64,000 bases of DNA from contig NC_064447.1 of the NCBI RefSeq assembly GCF_023343835.1, forward strand, positions 6,960,001 through 7,024,000, written 5' to 3'. Source of the DNA: Lagopus muta. Lineage: Eukaryota > Chordata > Aves > Galliformes > Phasianidae. The translations under genes and the position numbers were made by a program. Of this stretch, positions 43,347 through 57,969 are shown piece after piece. A model generated the notes under the pieces. The model saw only the letters and a list, made by a program, of their open reading frames with translations, ran no database searches and was not told the origin of the DNA. Position 1 is the stretch's first letter. Each line of letters starts with the position of its first letter.

Positions 43347-43377
43347 CCTCTTCCTTTTCCGCCATCTTGCCGCACCG
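43347..43377 (+). other. RPS15A: RPS15A non-coding exon 1 (5'TOP leader)
   Basis: A 14-nt pure pyrimidine stretch (CCTCTTCCTTTTCC) leads into GCCATCTTGCCGCACCG and the donor GTGAGT at 43378. Ribosomal-protein mRNAs begin with C plus a pyrimidine tract (5'TOP), which puts their translation under mTORC1/LARP1 control. The human RPS15A leader has a very similar CCGCCATCTT segment. The exact cap site within 43347-43355 is not determinable here. It splices to 44318, five nt before the ATG. Confidence 0.75.
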
Positions 43378-47974
<4,597 letters not shown>

Positions 47975-47994
47975 AACTTGTAAAAGAGGATACT

Positions 47995-48000
47995 AATAAA
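47995..48000 (+). terminator. RPS15A: RPS15A poly(A) signal AATAAA
   Basis: AATAAA 21 nt after the RPS15A stop, followed by TTGTTCAAACGG and a GT-rich element (TCTGGTGTTTCCAGTTGG). The very short 3' UTR is typical of ribosomal-protein mRNAs. Confidence 0.9.
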
Positions 48001-48019
48001 TTGTTCAAACGGACTCTGG

Positions 48020-49455
48020 TGTTTCCAGTTGGTATTTCAATAACTTCTAACGCTACCTGCAGTAGTGCTTGTAACAGACAGCTTTGTGCTTCAGTTCTGC
48101 CTTTACTTCAAATAATGCTGAGATTCCACACTGTCTTTGTTTACATTTTTTTTTCTGTTAATGATACAGCATGCTATTAATTGTTACCATTTTTTGAATG
48201 ACAGGTACAGGTAGCTCTACAGAACAGCCTCAGTAGGGAATTTAAATGTTAGACTGTACTTTGCTATCCTGAGCTGGGATTGCTCATTGGTTTTTAGGTC
48301 ACGTAGTTACATGAGTGTGACTCCTTTCACTTTCAGAACAAGTGGAACATGCCTTTCTAGAAGCTATTTCCTGCTTGTTAAGATTATTTAAGAAGTTGTG
48401 AGATACAGGGTGGTGAAATAATTAGATGGCTAGAGTTTGACATTAGATCACAAACTTCTTTTAAATCTTACAGTGTTAAGGAGTAATTAAGGTATAAGGG
48501 TTAATTATTATTTTTCCCTTTGGTTTGCTGCTTGTTGGTCCTCTGTGCCATCAGAATTCTGGGCAGGGTAGCTGCTGTGCAGCTGCTTTGCATCTTGCCC
48601 TGAGGATGTAACCATTTGGGATGTCTAAAAATGTCTGGTGAGAGAAAGAAAGAATGCATATGTTTAGTATGGAATGAGTTGTTACCTTTATTTCAGGTAG
48701 GTGATGTGTAGCATAGTGTACTCAATACAGAAATTTCCTTAAAGCAGCACACAGAGCAGCTGACTGCAGCTGAAGATGGTAAGATGGTAGAAATGAGAAG
48801 TAGTGGGCTTCTGGGTTGGTCGCCTGGTTTTTAAACTAGTTTGTAACTAAATAACCTATTTCAGTTTAGTTTCTTGTTCCTATGTGCGCAAACTGGTCTT
48901 AACTGTAGACAGGCAGTCCAGTCTCACCTAATGTGGGTCTTTGAGGAGCAAGAAGCTAGCAACTATGCTGCAATGAATAGTTTCCATAAATATTGCAGTA
49001 GTTACCATACATATTGTTAGTGCCCTTTAGCAGAGACTTACAACTTAGCTGAGAAGAGCAGGGAAACGATTTAAAAGGTTACAGCTTTCCTGCTCTGTCC
49101 CACTCTGCTAAAGGCAGCAAGTCTGAATTGCAGATGGCATCAAAACATTCAGGTGTGGCCACGTTCAGCTGAAGATAAACATCTGTGCACTAAATTACAA
49201 AGAATGGTTTCAGTAGAAATTTACTGACCCTTTTTATTGCCAAATCAAGCTTTTATCAATTTTTTAAAAACTTCTTGTGCTGTTGTTGTGGGACCCTTAG
49301 TGGGAGTGATTCAGCATAAGCGCTGGCTGCACACACAAGCAGAGCGGTTACATTTCTTGTTCAGAGTAACCCTGAAAAACTTAACCTTTTAGTAAAATCT
49401 TGGTTTGCATCAGAGCAGAGCAGAACACGTGTTCTTGAGGGATGCTTTAAGGAGG
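48020..49455. other. Intergenic DNA downstream of RPS15A
   Basis: AT-rich DNA with frequent stops on all frames and no exon-like open frame that I recognise. No RNA gene seen. Confidence 0.6.
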
Positions 49456-49459
49456 CTTC

Positions 49460-49585
49460 TCTTGGATGTTTCCAAGGGCTTTGGGCTCCTTGAAGATGAT
49501 GCACTAGAAGGTGCCCATGCCTGTGGCAGGAGGTTTGGAACTTGGTGATTTTTGAGGTCCCTTTTAGGATGGTTCCTTGGTTCCA
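49460..49585 (+). repeat. CR1 LINE 3'-end remnant
   Basis: CTTGGATGTTTCCAAGGGCT, GCACTAGAAGGTGCCCATGC, CTGTGGCAGGAGGTTTGGAA and GATTTTTGAGGTCCC follow the sense order of a CR1 3' UTR, diverged. Confidence 0.75.
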
Positions 49586-49589
49586 TGGC

Positions 49590-52500
49590 ATTTCTGTTTT
49601 AAACTAATTTCAGAAAACACACTGGTCTTGCTGCACCACTTTACCTGTGTGCAGTGCTTCACTGCTGCACAAGTGTGCTGTTGTGACCCAACAGAGACTT
49701 CCTGAAGCCAGAGCATTTCTGATACTCTCAATCACCTGGGAATAGAACTGTGTTAATTTATTCCACAAGGCTGCCCAGCACCTTTCTTACAGTTACTAAG
49801 TGGAGAGTAGAGCTCGAGGATGGAAAGAAGGACTTGGAGGGGAGCATGGACCAGCATGTATGACCAACCTTTTTGACATTCAACAAATGTAGTCCCATAC
49901 TGACCTAATGCATGTGGAAGTGAATGCAGCTCAGTTCTCAGCTGATCTCTGAAAAAATCGTAGAATGGCAGTTGGCCTCATACAGGGAAAACTGGGGGGT
50001 GGGTGCTGAGGAAAGCACCTGTACTGCAAACTCCTGACTTGGATATTTGGAAGTGGGTTTCACCTCTGTACCCTCTCAAGGAGAGGACCTTTTGGTTTGA
50101 GGTCTACTTTGCTTGCTAAGCCTAAACACCAAGCTCTGTGAGCAGCATGGCAGGGAGCTTGTGTGGCCAGTGCTGCGGGACAGGCTGCTGTTATTTGAAG
50201 GTTACAGGTAGTGCAGGGCAGTGCCTGCAGCCCCTCCTTACTGCTCTGTGCAGCTGACCACACGGTAAGTATCAGCAGTCCGAGGCACAGGTGGTGAAAG
50301 GGGGTCAGAATGGGTCTGAGTTATGCAAACTGCTTACTAAGTTGGATGTAAAGTAAAATGTTCGAATAGCCTGATATGCATGAAGTATTTGCTTTTGCAG
50401 GGCAAAGTTGTCAACAGATGGCAGCATCTGACTTTGAATCATTGGAGACTTTGAAGGTGGTGTCTATAGTGAGAGGAGTCCTAAGGGAGCTTTGGCATTG
50501 CTGCTGGTCTCTGCTCTTTGTATGGAGCTAATCCTGAATTTTCTTGTGCTCTGCAGAGAAATTTACTTCTGTCTTTGATGCAACAGTGCCTAACTTAATA
50601 TGGGAGATGAGAATAAGTACGGATCTTGAAAAATTTGCACCGGAGTAAAGCCTTGGGCATGACAGTAGGTACACTGGAAAAGCAATTTCTCCTGTCCCTT
50701 CTGTTGGTTCTCTGCCACAGGCAATTCATTCAGCTCAGTTCTGAACAGAGTGTGCGTGTTTGGTTTCTCAAATTTGTGTATCAATTACTTGCACCAGAAA
50801 CACGAGCAGTAATTAAACCTTGATTGCAGTTGTCCTGATGGTTACTTAGTGCCTCTTTCGCACCTGTTGGAGTCTAGAGAAAAACCAGCAAGGACAGAAA
50901 GAATGCATGTTGCTGTGCTACAGAAATCATGGGGAGAAAATGGGTTTAAAACAAGACTTGTGTGTTACAGTCAATGAAAGCACGTGGCAGGCTCTCAGTA
51001 ACATCAGCTGTTCCTAGAAGGGCTGGGAGGCACTGCCATTTGCTGGGGAAGGGTGGGGTTGTAATGTTCCAGTAGAAGCAGACTTCACATTGTGCTACAG
51101 CTTGTGATGTAACTGGGGGCTGGTTGGGATGGGCACTTCATTAGGGTGCTTAAAAAAAAAAAGGTAGGGGAAAAAAAGCTTTGGCCTGCTTTTTGTTTTT
51201 CAGTTTTTCCTCTACCTCCCCCCTCCCCCCCTCCCTTCATTACCTGGAATTACCTGATATTTGATTACCAAACAAATTACAATCTGGAAATGTGTGATAC
51301 AACGGTGTTATCGTGCTGATAAACCACTGGCCGAGGGTGGGGGAAGGAAAACTGCAGGCCACAAATGCGTATAAGGACTATTGAGACAACTGTCCTACCT
51401 TCTAAAATCTGAGTCATGAAGGAAGCACAGAGTGGACATTATTATCTTCTTGACTTCCTATCATTCCTGGTGAATTTTACTCCCATTCAGTGTTGCTCGG
51501 GTGTGAGGGAGTGAATGGAGCAGGAAGGTGCTGCAGTGGAGAAGCTGCCTTTACAAGCTATGATGATTACTTTCAGCAGGCATCAAGCAAGTTAAAACCC
51601 CTTTATCAAAGTCTGGTATGTGCTGTCAACAAGCTTCGGTCTAACAAGGTAATCAAACATCTGGTTTCCTTAAGAGATTAACTGCAGCCAACTGCGCTGC
51701 ACCTGTACTGTGTGTCCTGCAGCCCTGCTTCCATTCCTTTATGTGCTGGCTGTGACACTGAGCTGCTAAAGATAAACCCCCAGGGACATGTATTTTGTTC
51801 TGGGGCTGGCATTGGGGCCATACTCACTGCACAGTGATAGTTGATCAAATTTTAGTGCTGTGCACAACATGGGGTGCTTGAGATCAGCAGCCACCACTTT
51901 TGTTTTTTATAGTGACATAAAACACCGTTAAAGCAGATGCCAAATGGTCTATAAAAGCAAATGGATTTGGTGCATATTGTAATGAAAAGGGTGGCTTGTT
52001 CTACCTGTTCTGGGCTGTGTGATGACTTTACTTGGCAATTTGTCTTCAGGCATATAAAAATGGGTCAACTAAGAGATGTTTTTACTTCAAGCAAACGTAG
52101 GTAGCTGATGCCCAGCACAGTACTCTTCTGCAGCAATAACTTGTTTTCATGTTCAGCTTTCTGATACATCGGGTTACTCAGTACTGTTAGCTGATGAGAA
52201 GTGAGGCACTGTGTGTCCAAGACTGCTTACAAAATATGGCAGATGAAGTGATTTTACTCTTCATGAGCGTTCATAGATTTCCAGTGCCTGTAGCTCCTGT
52301 GGCTTGTGAAGACTCAGAGTTCCCTCAGCACTGTGCAGGGACAATAAAATATTCAGGCTTGAATTCACGTGTAAGTCCTACTATAGTGTGTAAGCTAGCA
52401 TGTACTAGTGTGTGAGCCCCCATATCCTGCATCTGCACTGATGTGCCATGAACTTGGTGACAACAAAATGGCTCTGGAAGAGCTTTGGGCTTCTTCCATT
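49590..52500. other. Intergenic DNA, no gene recognised
   Basis: Contains short A runs at about 51150-51178, a C-rich tract at 51215-51235 and a following AT-rich stretch. Open frames here are under 75 codons and unlike any family I know. Confidence 0.6.
51215..51235 (+). repeat. C-rich tract (G-quadruplex/i-motif capable)
   Basis: C runs of 2, 6, 7 and 3 separated by single T residues. The minus strand reads as closely spaced G runs that could fold as a G-quadruplex. It follows a pyrimidine-rich lead-in from about 51186. Confidence 0.85.
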
Positions 52501-52507
52501 CAGGCAA

Positions 52508-52678
52508 GATGTAACAGGCTGCCCAGAACTGTGGGTGCCCCATCCATGGTGGTGCCCAATGCCAGGCTGGGTGCGGCCCTGGGCTGCCTGAGCTGGTTTG
52601 GGGCAGCCAGCCTATGGCAGGGGGTTGGAATTGGATGGTCTATTACATCCCTTCCAACCCAAGCCATTTTAGGATTCT
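52508..52678 (+). repeat. CR1 LINE 3'-end fragment
   Basis: TGTAACAGGCTGCCCAGAAC, GGGTGCCCCATCCATGGTGG, GGCCCTGGGCTGCCTGAGCT, GGCAGGGGGTTGGAATTGGA and CCCTTCCAACCCAAGCCATT occur in CR1 sense order, ending in ATTTTAGGATTCTGTA where the CR1 terminal octamer repeat would be. Confidence 0.93.
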
Positions 52679-52679
52679 G

Positions 52680-54455
52680 TATGCACTCCTCCTGTATTGC
52701 CTGCCTTCAGACCCCTAGCAGGGTATGTGCACTGAACAATCCAACCCAAACTTCCTGTTTGCCAAGGGGCTGCTTTTCTTCACAATTTGGGGGTAGTATA
52801 CTGCAATGGGGCAAGCCATGGAAATGGTAAGCATTCCTGCTACGCTCTGATTGTTTGCTATTCACTCCTGGTCCCATCGTTTATAGCCAGGAGTTGAATT
52901 GTTTCAAATTCCATTTATTTATTATTCCGGCTCTATAATGACATCATGTTACCCCTTCTACAGAAAATAGTTTTCCAGAAGCCTGCAGTCCCCAGCCTGT
53001 GATCTCTAGATGTCTCTGTTGCCCCAATACCAGCATATATGAAAAAGGCAGGGTTAGCAGAACACTCGGTAAGTGACTTTACATACTGCTTTGTGCTGCA
53101 CCTGTCCATCTTCTCATCCACAGCTAGATCAGAGTGTATCTCTCTGTTCCATTGTGGGGAAGAAATGCAGTTTAGCCATTCTTACTCTTTTCCACTGATG
53201 CACAAATATCGTGTTTTTAGCAGGACTAGGAAGGGTGAGAAGAAGAGTGAGTTTAAAAGAAAAGCTGCTGCTGAAACCCACCTCTGTGGATAGAGCCTTA
53301 CCAAATAGTTTGGTTCGTTGTTTCATGCAGTTTGAATTTGTTATAAAAAGGAAAGTCCAGGAAAATCAGTGAGAACTTCAGGTCTGATTACCGTTTAATA
53401 TCTTTAAAAATCTATCTTTTTACAGTACCAGTGGAAAAAGTCACTGGCAAAGTGAATTTCTTTTTCTTTCCTCCCCACACCACTGCAATTCATGAGGATG
53501 CTCACCTCCTCTTGTGCAGCAACATGCCTATTCTTGAATAACAGGATTCTTGACCTATAGTCCTTGGTATGAGCTGGTAATTAGCATCGGCCCTCCTTCA
53601 GTCCTTGGGGTTCCTTCCTCAGGGCTGCAGCATCCACCCCTCAGTTGAACATCTGCAGTCCTCAGCTGGGAGATCACGCCCATGGCTGTGCCTGCACTGT
53701 CAGACTGGGAGGACTGGTCCTACTGTGCAGGGCACGGGTCTGGGGACCACAAGCCCACTGCATGGCAGCAGCCTGCCCCGTCCCCCCCCTGTTCCCCTGG
53801 AGCAGGAGAACCCAACAGAATATGATCCTAGTGCTGATAGTTGGCTCAGCAATAGATACAGTGCTGACAGGTAACATGCTCTGGTAGCTGAAATAAAAAG
53901 AATTAAATTGTACAAAAGTGTGCTTTAATTGCTAACTCTCTCCTGTCTTCTTGAATCATGAGAAATAAAGGTCTCCTCTTCTGTGATGAGCAGTTCCAGG
54001 CAGAGCAGACGTGATGGGGGAAACATGTTTGGAATAAATACTGATGTGAATGACACTTATTAGCTACAGTGTGGCATATTTATTTCTCTGTAGTTAGCAT
54101 AATAGCACAGCTTGAAATGAGAAGGGTTCTTTACTCTTGTCTACGTGTGCATGCATAAAAATAACAATGGATTGTTATGGCCAGAATGCAGATGATTTTT
54201 CTGTCTCTCCAATTAGCAGCAGTGTTGGATGGCATCACATGATGGAGTTGAGCAAGTGGCCTCAGCAGGGCTGTGCTTGGAGAAAACCTTCCTGTGCCAA
54301 ACAGCAGATGAGATGATGGCACAAGAGGCCAGCTCTTCTTCCCTGTCTCCATAGCTTGCTGTCCTTTTGGTGCTCCTAGAAGGATGAGACGCCCTGACGC
54401 CATGTCACTGCTTTCCTGGCAAACTGCAGGGAGCACTGCTCACTTCCCAGAGTTT
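52680..54455. other. Intergenic DNA, no gene recognised
   Basis: Unique-looking sequence of mixed composition. The longest open frames (about 60-100 codons) overlap open frames on the opposite strand and lack splice context. No RNA gene seen. Confidence 0.6.
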
Positions 54456-54460
54456 GCTCA

Positions 54461-54525
54461 GTCATAGATTATCCCAAGTTGGAAAGGAGCCATAAAGATC
54501 ATCGTGTCCACCTGGGTCCTGCTGG
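54461..54525 (-). repeat. CR1 LINE 3'-tail remnant
   Basis: GTCATAGATTATCCCAAGTT followed by GGAAAGGAGCCATAAAGATC and ATCGTGTCCACCTGGGTCC resembles the reverse complement of a CR1 3' end. Confidence 0.75.
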
Positions 54526-54529
54526 CTGC

Positions 54530-57500
54530 GCTGGGACCTGGTGCCCTGCTGCTCACCTGCCCTTTTTATAGTTTTTCCACTATAGCTGCCATTTCTTCTC
54601 CATGTTTCTAGAGTCCGTGTCATGCCTCAAGTTGCACTGAGGTTTGGGGGTGCCATGTTTGCAGGAACACAGCACCCAGTGAGAGCAGAGCTTGTCCTGC
54701 TGTAGCTGTGCACCCTGAAGTGCCCACACTGATGCAGCAGCTTCTGGGCAAATCTGGTAGTGCTCAAGTGGCTCCATGGGCACCTGCCTTCCTGTCACCG
54801 CTTTGAACAGGTGTAAGACTTCTTATCTCTTCTGTTTATAATTCAATGGAAAAACACAGAAATGGAAAATCTTGAACAAGTGCCTTGTTCAGACTTAGAG
54901 GAATTGTCTGGTGCCTTGCAGAGAAGGGAAGATAATGGGCTGGGCAGACGGGCACTGCCTGAGTTCTGTTTCCTGAAGAAAAATCATGAAGTATTTCAAA
55001 TGAGGAGCCAAGAGCTTCTGAGGTCGTCTGGGAATGCTGAATGCTGTCTCGGGAGCCATTCTGGAAACCTTTTTGTTGAGGAGAATAATTATGGTGTGGC
55101 AAAAGTATGTACTTGCCAGGTATTTGCCTGCTTTATTTGTACTGTATTCTTCCATTGCTGAAATGTAAGATGAAAAACCTTAAGACGTATGCCCAGGAGT
55201 AACTAACTTCCCATTCTTCTGACATTCACGTGACTGAGCACAGGTTTAGAAATACTATAAAAGTGCCAGGCTGTGGCTTGAAATATCTCATTACCAGGTG
55301 TCAGGCTGCTTATAGCTTTAATTCAGAGATTGTTGAGGTTTTTTGTGCTTTTCTTTTCCTGTTGGTCTTCTAATGAAAATGCCAAAAAGGGAAGAAACTA
55401 TTAAAAAAAAAAAAGCAGCTGCTTAGATTGAAAATAAAACTGCTGAGCCAGCAGTAGCTTTCAATAGTTCTTGCACAGTTTCATGGCTCTGACTGTATAT
55501 CGTTTCACAAGGCCATGGGATGCTGCCTGGGGTGAGGGTCTCATGGGCACAAAGGTGCTGTTTTTCAGCATGCTGTGGATGATTTATGTTGATGTGGGAC
55601 CTGATAAGTAGGCAGGGAGTAAAACCCCACGTGCTGAGTTACAGCAGTGAATTGGCTGAAGTCAGATAAGTGTCCCCTGTAGCAGCTGAGGACTTGAGGA
55701 TCTCCGCGTCAGCTGGAGCACGTGCTGCTGGGGACAAGAGTGTCACAGTTTGTGGACCGGCAGCCAAAGCCATCTTGTTGCTGCCTCGGCAAAATAGACC
55801 CTGTTGCAGGAAGGTTCCTGCTGCCTGAGGCACACTCAGAGCCACCTCAGTGCCACTGTGGGAGGTGACAGTGCCCCAGAGCAGCGCTGATGCTGTGGCC
55901 TTCTCTTCCCCGCTTTTCATGGCAAATTTGGAAACATGGAAACTTGGAGACATGGCAACCGATTTGAAAATAACAAACACTTCAAACTATATGAAAAGCA
56001 TCTTGCATGGAAAATCAGACAGGGCAGAAGAAACAGCACTTAGCATCAACATAATGCAGCTGAAATCTTTTTCTTAGAAATAATCATCTCTGACTCCAGC
56101 AGTAAAAATAAAGGACAAAAGCTGGAGGAAGGCAGAAGGCGCAGCTGTGGGAATGAATCTTGGTGAAATTAACATTAAAAACATAACAAAAGGCATAGAA
56201 TTAAGTAAAAACAGAGCTGTCTGCCTAGAACAACAGCTGATATTATATGGGGAGCACAGGGCAGTGTGGAGAATGGTCCTTGTTCAGGTCCTTGTTTTCA
56301 AACTCAGTCTGAAGTACATGGTAATCTATGGTCAGTCTGGAGGATAAGGGCTGATCCTGGTCAGTGCCCACTCCTGCCTGGTAAAGTTCATCCCTGAACC
56401 AGTGACCTTTAGTAGAGAGTACATTCTGAACTCATCTTTCTCAATGAATTTCAGTGAAGTTCACGTTTAAAGGTCTGTGCAAGCAGTCTTGATCCAAAGC
56501 TCAAAAAACTGAAGGTAAGCCTTCCACATGCGCAGATCCACCTCCCACCAGGCTGTGATGGCTTTGAGAGGCAGTGCTGCCTGATGAACCCAGCTGAGAG
56601 CCGTCCATGGAGTTTGTTGGTGTTGCTGCTGTGTGGGAGCATGGTGCAAATCGCAGTCACAAAATTGGGCTCTATGTGATTTTTCTCACTTCAGGCTTTA
56701 GGTGATCATTTGGAGAGCCTATGTTTAAAAAATACATGTTAGTTTTTGAGCTACAGGTGATACCTGGCCTTTTATCAAAGGAGACCAATGTGTGCTGTCT
56801 ATGTCTTGGATTCTTTTTGGGATTCTTTTGGGCTGACCGTGATGAATTTGTTACGCTAGGTGTCATAAAAATCAAACTCCTTGAAAAATGATGTGCAATT
56901 TCCCATAACACCAGAAAAGCACCTGGGGCCCTTTTGGTTCTCACAGACAAAGGTGCAACTCTCCTGTCTGCTGCTGACTGCTCTCTTCCAGAGCTGCCAT
57001 GGTATTTTTAGATGCAAAGGAGAAATGTCTCCTAACTATATGCTAATCACATTTTCAATGCTTCAGCTGATATTAGAATGATTAAAGCGTTGTCTGAATT
57101 CACATACTTTTGTTTGTTGCATTTTGTGGCTGCGTATAGCTTTTCATGTGACTGTGCCTAGGTTCTACCAAAATCATCGTTTGGGAGCTGCCATGCAACA
57201 AAGGATGTTTTTATCAGAGAAGATCTTTTGAGTTATCCTTGGCTACAGCTATCTGAAATACAGGCTTATGCACATATATTTTCTCTGCAGGCAGAGAACA
57301 GAGGCAGGAATAGACTTTATAGGCACACTTCTCAAATTTTATTAGGCAAAGGGCTGCCTGACCTTCAGGAAAAAACATGTCTGGGAACTGTCATGTCTGA
57401 TGCTGCCACCCTGGTGTTCATTTATGGCCAAATAACTTTTTTACAAGATATATTTTTTATTAGTTTTTGTTTGCTCTTTCATTTACACGCTTGCCTGGAT

Positions 57501-57715
57501 GGGAATGGGCTCCGTAAATCTCTTTGTCTCTCCCCGTGGGTCACTGTCTGGTGTCTCACACTGCACCCTCAGCCCACAGACCACACAGTGCTCTTCTGCC
57601 ACCACCGTGGCCTCGCTTCCATCACTCCTAGCAAGTGTTTGACAGGCTGAGGAAAACGGTCGGTTTTCTGCAGATGGCACGGTGAAACCGGTCCTTTTTG
57701 TAGCAAAATGATGCT
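54530..57715. other. Intergenic DNA, no gene recognised
   Basis: An A run at 55403-55415 and otherwise ordinary AT-rich sequence. The open frames found (up to about 140 codons at 57228-57650 on the + strand) show no known domain. Confidence 0.55.
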
Positions 57716-57724
57716 GCATACTCA

Positions 57725-57965
57725 GAGCAGCCTGAGCGTGAAGAAGCTGGAGGACTGGGTCCAGACAGTGGTGCCGAATGGAGGCAAATCCAGCTGGTGA
57801 TTGGCACCAGTGGTGTTCTCCAGGGGTCAGTAGTGGAGCCCATCCTGATAAAACTGGACAAGGGGACTGAGTGCACCCTCAGTAAGTTTGCAGATGACAC
57901 CCAGTTGGAAAGAAGCACTGACCTGCCTGCATGTAGGAACGCCCTGCAGAGAGCTCTGGAGAGGC
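57725..57965 (+). pseudogene. CR1 LINE ORF2 reverse-transcriptase fragment
   Basis: The + strand frame from about 57797 reads [13 protein letters not shown] and [15 protein letters not shown], matching reverse-transcriptase motifs of CR1 ORF2 (GVxQGSxLxPxLF and FADD). The linker that normally joins them (an INDL-type segment) is shortened by a deletion, and upstream similarity (GACTGGGTCCAGACAGTGGT, GGCAAATCCAGCTGG) is in a different frame. It is a dead, 5'- and 3'-truncated copy of a retrotransposon polyprotein, here classed as a pseudogene fragment. Confidence 0.85.
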
Positions 57966-57969
57966 AGGA

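Noticed and set aside
49952-49985. Possible CR1 tail (AAAATCGTAGAATGGCAGTT)
   Set aside because: Similarity to the CR1 terminus is limited to about 15 nt and does not continue.
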